Below are positions 6,498 to 11,771 of a stretch of 11,771 nucleotides of DNA, piece by piece. The stretch covers positions 1 to 11,771 of the forward strand of contig CAYOAF010000020.1 of assembly GCA_964401855.1 (NCBI GenBank), read 5' to 3'. The position numbers were made by a program, and so were the translations under genes. The notes under the pieces are model-generated. The model was not told where the DNA came from. It did not search any database and saw only the letters and a program-made list of their open reading frames with translations. Source of the DNA: CAJWBT01 sp964401855 (GTDB lineage Bacteria; Chloroflexota; Dehalococcoidia; Lucifugimonadales; UBA3495). Within the stretch, counting starts at the first letter, position 1, and every line of letters starts with the position of its first letter.

Positions 6498-7370
6498 CTA
6501 GGGCAACACGACGGTTGCGGCGCCGCTGATCAATTCCTGCCCGTTCTCGCTGTTGCTCAGCTCGACGGCGCACCCAACCTGCCGGCCCTGGGACAAAGCA
6601 GCCTCTTTGGTCACCCGGCCCCGGGTCTCCACCCGATCCCCCAAGTAGGCGGCGCCCTTGAAGCGGACCCTCAGGGACCCGTTTTGAAGCCACGCCATCC
6701 CGAAGGCCCCGGTCATCATCTCAGAAATGAATGCCAGTGTCAGCATGCCGTGAGCGATGATGCCGCCGTATTGGGTGGTGGCGGCAAACTCGGGGTCGAG
6801 GTGAAGGGGATTGTGGTCCCCCGACACCTGGGCATAGGCGTTGAGCTGCTCCTGGGTAATGATCCTCACCACGCTCGTAAGAGCCCCCTCCTCGGAAACC
6901 TCATCGCCCGCCACAGCCGGGCCGCCGGGACGAGAAAGGGCACTCCGATCTGCGGTCTCTTGCCCGCCGGTTGGGAAGGAATTCGGGTCCACGACCAGCA
7001 CGGTGGTTTTACCGCCCAGCACATCCTGGCCTGCTTCGTCTTTGAGGGCAAAGCCGGCGGTCAAGAACTCCATGCCTCCACGACGCTTTACCGGTTCCAG
7101 GCTGACAGTTCCGGTGATGTGCTGCCCAAAGGGGACGGGCCGGAGTGTCACGATCTCCTGAAGGCTGTGAATCGCTCCGGGCGGCAGGTCCATATGCTGC
7201 AGCAGGGAACCCAGGGCGCGGGCCGCCAGAGCCAGGGGCGGTGTCAGGCCGTGTTGGCAGTACGCCGACAGCGTATCGCCTGCCGCCCGCAGGTACTCCC
7301 GCACCGAGTCTTCGGTAACCTTCCAACCACCGAGGCTTACTTCAACCGGTTCAACGTGGTTTCTAACCAC
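6498..7370 (-). CDS. Double-hotdog MaoC-like (R)-hydroxyacyl dehydratase/enoyl hydratase
   Basis: 290 residues forming two fused hotdog domains. The N-terminal half (to about 140) is like the FAS1/HadA-type MaoC N-terminal domain. The C-terminal half carries the hydratase-2 signature VSGDHNPLHLDPEFA with catalytic D185 and H190, followed by GGIIAHGML. A catalytic motif only in the C-terminal copy is the usual pattern for fused HadA-HadB-like or eukaryotic-type hydratase 2 proteins. The reaction is dehydration of (R)-3-hydroxyacyl-ACP/CoA to trans-2-enoyl or the reverse. It is first in a same-strand series with plsX and fabG, suggesting it may serve as the dehydratase for fatty acid synthesis. 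The GTG at 7370 is chosen because GGAGGAG lies 6 nt upstream. The farther TTG at 7388 has no good SD and would place the SD inside the coding region. A substrate outside lipid synthesis cannot be excluded. Confidence 0.88.
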   Translation of the reverse strand: MVRNHVEPVEVSLGGWKVTEDSVREYLRAAGDTLSAYCQHGLTPPLALAARALGSLLQHMDLPPGAIHSLQEIVTLRPVPFGQHITGTVSLEPVKRRGGMEFLTAGFALKDEAGQDVLGGKTTVLVVDPNSFPTGGQETADRSALSRPGGPAVAGDEVSEEGALTSVVRIITQEQLNAYAQVSGDHNPLHLDPEFAATTQYGGIIAHGMLTLAFISEMMTGAFGMAWLQNGSLRVRFKGAAYLGDRVETRGRVTKEAALSQGRQVGCAVELSNSENGQELISGAATVVLP

Positions 7371-7376
7371 GAGTCG

Positions 7377-7383
7377 CTCCTCC
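7377..7383 (-). promoter_or_regulatory. Ribosome binding site that fixes the MaoC start
   Basis: GGAGGAG on the minus strand, 6 nt (CGACTC) before the GTG at 7370-7368. It supports that GTG over the upstream in-frame TTG codons at 7388 and 7385. Confidence 0.75.
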
Positions 7384-7450
7384 AACAAAGCCCTGGATGA
7401 AAAAGCGGCGCCGCCAGCCCCGGAATCCGGCGAGGGCCGCTGCTGCCGGG

Positions 7451-7483
7451 CATCGTCGGCGCAGAAGCGAAGCGCCGACGATG
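7451..7483. repeat. Perfect 12-bp inverted repeat
   Basis: CATCGTCGGCGC (7451-7462) and GCGCCGACGATG (7472-7483) are exact inverse complements with a 9-nt loop. It is 81 bp upstream of the MaoC GTG. The half-motif GACGATG recurs at 7503-7509. It may be a regulatory hairpin, operator or REP-like element. Confidence 0.75.
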
Positions 7484-7615
7484 TACCGCGTTCAAAGCCC
7501 TGACGATGGGCCTACTAGGGCTTCACCGCCATTCAACCTCGGTCGATTATACCCATCGCTCTTTCTGGTAGCAACATTCTGACCACCCGTCTCCGGTCAT
7601 TATGGCGACCGCCGC

Positions 7616-7671
7616 CCGGAACGTCCACCTGGGGGACGTTCCGGCCAGGGGGCCGAACGCCCCGGCGTTCG
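7616..7671. repeat. Two adjacent GC-rich hairpins after DUF1667
   Basis: The first stem pairs CCGGAACGTCC (7616-7626) with GGACGTTCCGG (7634-7644), 11 bp and a 7-nt loop. The second pairs CGAACGCC (7654-7661) with GGCGTTCG (7664-7671). They begin about 58 nt past the DUF1667 stop on the minus strand, where a 3'-end stabiliser or terminator would be expected, but there is no U-tract. Confidence 0.7.
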
Positions 7672-7728
7672 CGGGGGGCCGGTGCCGGATGGCGCACGGT
7701 CCTGGCGCCACCGCTGGGGAGTCGGAGG

Positions 7729-8094
7729 TCAGGCCTTCTTCAGGGCCTCTCTGGTCGCGACGATATTGGAGCCGGTCCCGAGTACATCGGACACGATCAC
7801 GTCGCCGATACCCACGGGCGCATGGACCACGACGCCGGCCAGGTGGTCCATGACCTCCATCACCACCGGCTTGGGCACGGGGACATCGGTCTTCACACTG
7901 ACCAAGGGAAGGTCGGCCCCTTCCACCAGTACGGTGGTGGTAACCGTCCGCCTGGGGTCGAATATCTCGTCTTGGATGAAGGCCCAGGCAAGCTTGCACT
8001 GGGCATGGTCGATGCTCAGCAATTTTGTGTCATTCCACTCAGCGCTCACCGGGCAGCTTGTGGGGCACACAATGCAGATGAACTCGCCTTTCAC
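7729..8094 (-). CDS. DUF1667 (COG3862) cysteine-cluster protein
   Basis: A 121-residue protein starting VKGEFICIVCPTSC. Cysteines at 7, 10 and 14 and a later C33 (AQCKLA) give the pattern expected of DUF1667 and are likely ligands of an Fe-S cluster or zinc. The body (FDPRRTVTTTV, LPLVSVKTDVPVPK, APVGIGDVIVSDVLGTGSNIVATR) follows the family closely. In other bacteria, such as Thermotoga and clostridia, this family is encoded with a GlpA-like dehydrogenase and an HcnB-like flavoprotein, and is thought to be a small subunit of a glycerol-3-phosphate-dehydrogenase-type complex. The start is GTG 8094, preceded by GGAGGT (8101-8106) with a 6-nt spacer. The G of GTG is also the last base of the preceding TAG stop, so the two genes are probably translationally coupled. 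The open frame continues upstream, but those codons lie within the flavoprotein gene in another frame. Confidence 0.9.
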   Translation of the reverse strand: MKGEFICIVCPTSCPVSAEWNDTKLLSIDHAQCKLAWAFIQDEIFDPRRTVTTTVLVEGADLPLVSVKTDVPVPKPVVMEVMDHLAGVVVHAPVGIGDVIVSDVLGTGSNIVATREALKKA

Positions 8095-9335
8095 TATTGG
8101 ACCTCCACCGTCAATTCGCCATCCATTCCCTGGAACCGGTCGGCCCTCACCCTGAGCCTGATCATCGACGAAGGCGCCAGCACGGACTGCTTCAGCCTCC
8201 TGACCACCTGGCCATCTCTGCTGAAGACAATGTGGCGGTCCTGCCCCAGGGCCGTCACCCGCATACAAAAGTCGACCGCCGCGGTGCCGCTGATCCGCTG
8301 GGGCACCACGTACCGTATCCCCTGCCCTGGGCTGACCGCGATGTTCGCCTGCCCGCCATGCCCCGTGCCGACGAACCCGGCCGCCTTCCGCCCGGCCGTC
8401 TCGGCCTCCAGGGATACGTAGTCCACCAGGTCGTGCACCTGGAGGGCGTTCCCCGCGGCGAAGATGCCGGGGATGGACGTGTGAAAGTCCTCATCGACGA
8501 TGGGTCCACCAGTGACCGGGCTCAGGGCCGTGCCGGCCTTCCTGGAAAGCTCGTTCTCCGGAATCAGCCCGACCGAAAGCATGAGGGTATCGCAGGCGAC
8601 GTAGCGCTTGGACCCTCGCACAATCCCTCCCCGCGGCCCGATCTCGGCCAGGGTCACTCCGGTGACTCGCTGAGTCCCGTGGATCTCCACAACCGTCGTG
8701 CGCAGGTAGAGGGGGATGCCGAAGTCGTCCAGACACTGGACCACGTTCCGGCCCAGCCCGCTGGAATGAGGCAGTATCTCGGCCACACACGGGACCTCGG
8801 CGCCTTCCAACGTGAGACGCCGGGCCATGATGAGGCCGACATCGCCCGAACCCAGGATCATGACCCGCCGTCCGACCCCGATGTTCTGAAGGTTCATGTA
8901 GGCCTGGGCGACGCCGGCGGTGTAGACGCCCGCGGGGCGAGAACCGGGAATGTTGATGGCGCCCCGGGGGCGCTCCCGGCACCCCATGGTGAGGACCACC
9001 GACTTGGCCCGAATTCGCCGCATCCCCTCGATGGAACACAACGTCATTTCCCGGTCTGCCGACAGGTCGAGGACCATGGTGTTGAGGCAATAGGAGACCC
9101 TGGCGTTGCGGAGCTTGTCGATATAGATCTGAGCGTACTCGGGCCCTGTCAAGGCCTCGCCGAAGACCTTGGTGCCGAAGCCGTCGTGGATGCACTGGTT
9201 CAGGATCCCGCCCAGCCGCTCCCCCCGTTCCACCAGCAGCACGCCTTCGGCCCCGGCCTGGCGGGCCCCGACGGCGGCGGCCATCCCGGCGGGACCGCCA
9301 CCTACAACCACCACATCTAAGTTTTCGGTACGCAC
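8094..9335 (-). CDS. HcnB-like NAD(P)/FAD-dependent oxidoreductase (COG0446)
   Basis: 413 residues with the two-dinucleotide-domain fold. The FAD site is VVVVGGGPAGMAAA (8-21) with acidic E36 in LLVERG. The second nucleotide site is VMILGSGDVG (158-167). The FAD-closing motifs are TLMLSVG (250-256) and GIFAAGN (290-296). A C-terminal extension of about 100 residues follows, not recognisable by motif. The family includes the alpha subunits of hydrogen cyanide synthase, opine oxidase and D-hydroxyproline dehydrogenase, which pass electrons between a partner flavoprotein and NAD or the respiratory chain. It is the middle gene of the flavoprotein operon: 43 bp after the GlpA-like gene and overlapping DUF1667 by 1 nt. 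Translation starts at GTG 9335, with GGAG 7 nt upstream; the ATG at 9340 is out of frame. A 5-bp GC hairpin (GGGCG 9361-9365, CGCCC 9370-9374) lies in the upstream gap. Confidence 0.9.
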   Translation of the reverse strand: MRTENLDVVVVGGGPAGMAAAVGARQAGAEGVLLVERGERLGGILNQCIHDGFGTKVFGEALTGPEYAQIYIDKLRNARVSYCLNTMVLDLSADREMTLCSIEGMRRIRAKSVVLTMGCRERPRGAINIPGSRPAGVYTAGVAQAYMNLQNIGVGRRVMILGSGDVGLIMARRLTLEGAEVPCVAEILPHSSGLGRNVVQCLDDFGIPLYLRTTVVEIHGTQRVTGVTLAEIGPRGGIVRGSKRYVACDTLMLSVGLIPENELSRKAGTALSPVTGGPIVDEDFHTSIPGIFAAGNALQVHDLVDYVSLEAETAGRKAAGFVGTGHGGQANIAVSPGQGIRYVVPQRISGTAAVDFCMRVTALGQDRHIVFSRDGQVVRRLKQSVLAPSSMIRLRVRADRFQGMDGELTVEVQ

Positions 9336-9378
9336 GTCATGGCTCCGAAAATGTCTTTATGGGCGCCCCCGCCCGTTA

Positions 9379-10878
9379 TCATGTCTCGTTGCGCCCGTGG
9401 GATGCGTTCCCGGGGGTTCTGAGCCCTTTGGTAGTCCCGGAGAAAAGCCACGAGCCGGGCCCTTTGAGGGAGATAGCCTCCGGCGAAATGCCCAGTTCTT
9501 CCTCCAGCATCTCCACGATTCGCGGGCCGCAGAAACCGCCCTGACAGCGTCCCATGGTTGCCCTGGAACGGTATTTGATGCCGCTGAGAGTGTCCACGCC
9601 AAGGGGGTTGTGGATGGCATCCAGCACTTCGCGGCGCGTGACAATCTCACACCGGCACACGATCTGGCCATGGTCGGGGTCCGCCGCCACCAGCTCGGCT
9701 TGCTTTTCCCAAGTCAACTCACGGAAGGGGACCGCCGGCTGTCGCGGCGGCGGCGGGATACCGTTGCTCCCCGGCGGAAGGTAGCTGCCTGCCCACCCGG
9801 CCACGTCGGCCGCGATGGCGGGCGCCGAGGTGAGGCCGGGAGACTCGATGCCGATCAGATGCATCATCCCCGGCAGCTCCGGCGCTTCTTCGATGATAAA
9901 GTCCCCGAAGCCGCCCTCAGCCGAGCTAACGGTCTTGGCCCTGATGCCGGCGTAGGCGGTGACAACGTCGCGAGGGTTCAGGGGAGGAAGCAGCTCCCGC
10001 GCCTCCCGGAGGAGGGTTCGGGACATCGCCCCGGTGGTGGAGTCGTTGCCCTTGTGCTGCACGTAGGCCGCGCTGGGGCCTATCAGGATGTTCCCGTCGA
10101 CGGTCGGGGTCAGGTGCACGCCGAGGCCGGACCCTCCTCTGGGCGGCACCGGGTAGACCATGCGCTGGATGAGATCGCTTCTGGCCTTGTCGATGATGAG
10201 GTACTCGCCCCGGCAGGGATAGATCTTGTAACGGCCCACCCCGGCCAGCCGGGCCACGCGGTCGGCGTAGAGCCCGGCGGAGTTCACCACCAGCTTGCTG
10301 TACACTGTGCCCTTACCCGTGGTGATGCGAAAGGCGCCAACGCGGCCGGAGATCCTCTTCACCTCGGACTGGAGCAGTATCTCAGCCCCCATGGCCTTGG
10401 CGGATTCGGCCAGGGCTATGGTGAGGGTGTAAGGGCAGGTTATGGCCGCGGTGGGGACGTGAAGGGCGGCATAGCCCTGAATATTGGGTTCCATGTGGCG
10501 GACCGTTCCGCCGTCGACGATCTCCAGGGACGGGACCCCATTGGCATCCCCGATGGCCTTCAGCTTCTCCAGATCGGGGGCCTCTTGCTCGGTGAGGGCG
10601 ACGACCAGCTTCCCCACCCGCTGAAAGGGGACACTCAGCTCCGCGCAAAGTTCCTCGAAAACCCTGGCGCCGGCGACGTTCAGCCGCGCCTTGACCGAGC
10701 CGGTGGGCACGTTGAAGCCGGTGTGCACCACGCCGCTGTTCTTGCCGCTGGTCCCGCGGGAAACGTCGCTCTCCCGCTCCAGAAGAACCACCTTGACCCG
10801 GTAGCGAGCCAGTTCCCGGGCGATAGCGCATCCAACCACCCCGCCGCCCACCACTGCCACGTCGTATTCTCGCGTCAT
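9379..10878 (-). CDS. GlpA-like FAD dehydrogenase with C-terminal BFD [2Fe-2S] domain
   Basis: 499 residues. Residues 1 to about 370 form a DAO-type FAD oxidoreductase: VAVVGGGVVG (7-16) binds FAD, with E34 for the ribose, then SGKNSGVVHTGF. A BFD-like domain follows with C408, C410, C445 and C450 (CRC then CQGGFC), expected to hold a [2Fe-2S] cluster. This architecture (COG0579 plus BFD) is typical of anaerobic-type glycerol-3-phosphate dehydrogenase subunit A, which oxidises glycerol 3-phosphate to dihydroxyacetone phosphate. A 2-hydroxyacid such as L-2-hydroxyglutarate remains possible for the DAO part. It heads an operon with an HcnB-like flavoprotein and DUF1667. No glpK or glpF is visible. 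The ATG at 10878 is chosen because MTREYDVAVVGGG begins the family match; the frame extends upstream to 11097, but those 73 codons have no family likeness and run through a palindrome. The SD there is weak. Confidence 0.88.
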   Translation of the reverse strand: MTREYDVAVVGGGVVGCAIARELARYRVKVVLLERESDVSRGTSGKNSGVVHTGFNVPTGSVKARLNVAGARVFEELCAELSVPFQRVGKLVVALTEQEAPDLEKLKAIGDANGVPSLEIVDGGTVRHMEPNIQGYAALHVPTAAITCPYTLTIALAESAKAMGAEILLQSEVKRISGRVGAFRITTGKGTVYSKLVVNSAGLYADRVARLAGVGRYKIYPCRGEYLIIDKARSDLIQRMVYPVPPRGGSGLGVHLTPTVDGNILIGPSAAYVQHKGNDSTTGAMSRTLLREARELLPPLNPRDVVTAYAGIRAKTVSSAEGGFGDFIIEEAPELPGMMHLIGIESPGLTSAPAIAADVAGWAGSYLPPGSNGIPPPPRQPAVPFRELTWEKQAELVAADPDHGQIVCRCEIVTRREVLDAIHNPLGVDTLSGIKYRSRATMGRCQGGFCGPRIVEMLEEELGISPEAISLKGPGSWLFSGTTKGLRTPGNASHGRNET

Positions 10879-10953
10879 TCTCCCAGCCCAACGCCGGTCT
10901 TGAGATGCCGTTCGGATCGTGCCCTTCCAAGATGGATGGGCCCGAAGAATAGA

Positions 10954-10986
10954 TTGGGTTGGTCCGCATTCGACGGGCCAACCCAA
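10954..10986. repeat. Inverted repeat upstream of flavoprotein operon
   Basis: TTGGGTTGGTCC (10954-10965) pairs with GGGCCAACCCAA (10975-10986) at 11 of 12 positions, the exception being a T-G pair, with a 9-nt loop. It lies about 76 bp upstream of the GlpA-like start. GTTGGGTT/AACCCAAC stems are common in REP-like elements, but the position would also suit an operator or leader hairpin. Confidence 0.7.
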
Positions 10987-11150
10987 CCGCTTTTCCATAT
11001 TGTTCTGGAGGGAATCATTGTGAGCCGGGGTCTCCAACGTCAGGCCGTCGCCGACCCTCCGTATTTCGAGTCTATCCCCGCCATTCTCCCGTGTCAACCG
11101 GGACCGCCTACGCCCGGAGGCTCGGAGGAGGGGCAGGCCTCACAACGACG

Positions 11151-11182
11151 AAATCCCCCTAAATCCCCCTTCATAAAGGGGG
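11151..11182. repeat. AAATCCCCCT tandem repeat with hairpin
   Basis: AAATCCCCCT occurs twice in tandem (11151-11160, 11161-11170). The second copy folds with the following purine run: CCCCCTT (11165-11171), loop CATA, AAGGGGG (11176-11182). This arrangement resembles dispersed short repeats common in cyanobacterial and Chloroflexota genomes. Confidence 0.7.
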
Positions 11183-11222
11183 GGTCCGCGTCTCCTTGTT
11201 TGTCGCTGCATTGATCATCAAG

Positions 11223-11253
11223 ACGGCGGACACTCACTATGGAGGCCCGCCGT
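11223..11253 (-). terminator. Possible terminator hairpin after AOR
   Basis: On the minus strand ACGGCGG (11253-11247) pairs with CCGCCGT (11229-11223) across a 17-nt loop, 20 nt past the AOR stop. It is followed by CTTGAT rather than a clean U-run, so termination is only possible. Confidence 0.3.
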
Positions 11254-11273
11254 TCAGGGTCAGTGGAGCGGCC

Positions 11274-11771
11274 TTAGGCCCACAGGTCGGTGACCACGTG
11301 CTCCAGTCCCAGGCTCCGAAGAGTTTCGGGCAGGGGCTTGCTGGTCTCCCGGTCCCAGCCCATCTGCTCGTAGTAGTCGCCCACCATCTGGTCCCAGTAG
11401 GGGAGGATGCCCACGCCCGCCACCACGCCGTCAACGGGGGTGGAGCCGTATCTGGGAGATGGCCGGTCCAACTCTGGGCCGATACCATGGCGCAGGTTGA
11501 AAGCCCGCAGCAGGTTGACGGTCCGGCGGCCCATATCCATGGCATCGTCCAGGGTGTAGTCCCATCCGGTGGCCTTCGACAGGGCTTCACACAGGATGAT
11601 GACATCGGTCCGGGTGTTGAAGCGGCAGATCCCAAGGGCGTCCTCGAACTGCATGGAGCCCTTGGTCCTGGCGGTGAAGGTGACCACCTCATCGGGGTCG
11701 AATAGGTTACCCTTGTCCGAGAGCCCGAACATCTGCCGGGATGTCTGCCGGGCGGTCTCGATGGTGCTGGT
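11274..11771 (-). CDS. Aldehyde:ferredoxin oxidoreductase, C-terminal part (cut by window edge)
   Basis: 165 codons are open from the right edge to TAA at 11276-11274. The sequence matches the C-terminal domain of tungsten-containing aldehyde:ferredoxin oxidoreductases (AOR family, normally about 600 residues). In the FEDALGICRFNT segment, the Cys in ALGIC corresponds to the last of the four [4Fe-4S] ligands of Pyrococcus AOR. The DYTLDDAMDMGRRTVNLLRAFNLRHG helix block and the final LPETLRSLGLEHVVTDLW are also typical. These enzymes oxidise aldehydes to carboxylates using a tungstopterin and reduce ferredoxin. The tungstopterin-binding domain and the other three cluster cysteines lie outside the window, so activity and subfamily cannot be judged. 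The end reads through normally, with no sign of decay. It is transcribed toward the flavoprotein operon, 395 bp away. Confidence 0.92.
   Translation of the reverse strand, partial: TSTIETARQTSRQMFGLSDKGNLFDPDEVVTFTARTKGSMQFEDALGICRFNTRTDVIILCEALSKATGWDYTLDDAMDMGRRTVNLLRAFNLRHGIGPELDRPSPRYGSTPVDGVVAGVGILPYWDQMVGDYYEQMGWDRETSKPLPETLRSLGLEHVVTDLWA

Larger units (their letters stand above)
7371..7728. other. Hairpin-rich spacer between DUF1667 and MaoC genes
   Basis: 358 bp without a credible gene. Besides the MaoC ribosome binding site it contains a 12-bp perfect hairpin (7451-7483), a short inverted pair AAGCCC (7495-7500)/GGGCTT (7517-7522), a further copy of GACGATG at 7503-7509 matching the arms of the first hairpin, and two GC-rich hairpins (7616-7671) just after the DUF1667 stop. 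No U-run follows the stems in the minus-strand sense. It probably holds the end of the flavoprotein operon and the promoter of the lipid genes, with REP-like elements inserted. Confidence 0.6.
10879..11273. other. Spacer between AOR and flavoprotein operon
   Basis: 395 bp without a credible gene. It contains a 12-bp inverted repeat (10954-10986), a tandem AAATCCCCCT repeat with hairpin (11151-11182) and a stem just after the AOR stop (11223-11253). The promoter of the flavoprotein operon should lie between about 10880 and 10950, but no clear -35/-10 pair stands out. Confidence 0.55.

Noticed and set aside
7371..7388. TTG start for the MaoC protein at 7388
   Set aside because: GGAGGAG at 7377-7383 points to the GTG at 7370; the TTG lacks an SD.
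5742..7400. Long plus-strand frame (552 codons) opposite plsX and the MaoC gene
   Set aside because: Shadow of two well-supported minus-strand genes; no recognisable motifs or SD.
7451..7671. CRISPR-like or tRNA-like structure in the hairpin-rich spacer
   Set aside because: There are no evenly spaced identical repeats and no cloverleaf or T-loop consensus; the stems differ in sequence and length.
8095..8268. Upstream extension of DUF1667 to 8268
   Set aside because: These codons overlap the flavoprotein in another frame and look non-coding; GTG 8094 has GGAGGT at the right distance and begins the family match.
10879..11097. 73-codon N-terminal extension of the GlpA-like protein to an ATG at 11097
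   Set aside because: The extension has no family likeness, runs through the inverted repeat at 10954-10986, and the FAD-binding motif sits normally after ATG 10878.
9169..11214. A 681-codon plus-strand open frame opposite the flavoprotein genes
   Set aside because: It is antisense to two clearly recognisable flavoproteins, has no domain likeness, is rich in Pro/Gly/Arg/His, and arises from high GC content.

Overview
The window is GC-rich bacterial DNA with ten recognisable protein genes, two of them cut by the window edges. Gene content (a COG4867-type vWA protein, a tungsten aldehyde:ferredoxin oxidoreductase, a glycerol-3-phosphate-dehydrogenase-like flavoprotein set with DUF1667, a double-hotdog MaoC protein beside PlsX) and several short perfect palindromes between genes fit an uncultured Chloroflexota lineage (Dehalococcoidia/SAR202-like). 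That is an inference from gene style; there is no rRNA or other phylogenetic marker here.

Layout, left to right. 1-1959 (minus, open at the left edge): vWA-domain protein with an intact MIDAS site. 1960-2256: divergent spacer. 2257-3072 (plus): metallo-beta-lactamase-fold hydrolase. 3094-3615 (minus): nicotinamidase/isochorismatase-type cysteine hydrolase. These two genes converge on a 29-bp palindrome that contains both stop codons. 3616-3886: spacer with palindromic/repeat-like sequence. 3887-4342 (plus): short three-helix membrane protein resembling only the N-terminal part of DUF2254 proteins, probably truncated. 4359-7370 (minus): lipid block transcribed MaoC-like dehydratase, then plsX, then a fabG-like reductase. 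7371-7728: spacer with strong hairpins. 7729-10878 (minus): three-gene flavoprotein operon, GlpA-like FAD dehydrogenase with a fused BFD [2Fe-2S] domain, then an HcnB-like FAD/NAD oxidoreductase, then a DUF1667 cysteine-cluster protein whose GTG start overlaps the previous stop. 10879-11273: spacer with two further palindromic elements and a hairpin after the next gene. 11274-11771 (minus, open at the right edge): C-terminal part of an aldehyde:ferredoxin oxidoreductase.

How they may work together. The flavoprotein trio looks like a dehydrogenase complex moving electrons from glycerol 3-phosphate (or another 2-hydroxy acid or polyol phosphate) through FAD and Fe-S centres. The MaoC/PlsX/FabG block makes or activates acyl chains (3-ketoacyl reduction, dehydration, acyl-phosphate for phosphatidic acid synthesis). 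Both touch glycerolipid metabolism, but the 358-bp hairpin-rich spacer suggests separate transcription units. The remaining genes show no clear functional link to these two blocks.

No tRNA, rRNA, CRISPR array, transposase or phage gene was seen. The most unusual signals are the palindrome carrying both convergent stop codons, the number of unrelated palindromic elements in the spacers, the truncated DUF2254-like gene, and the domain arrangement of the flavoprotein operon.
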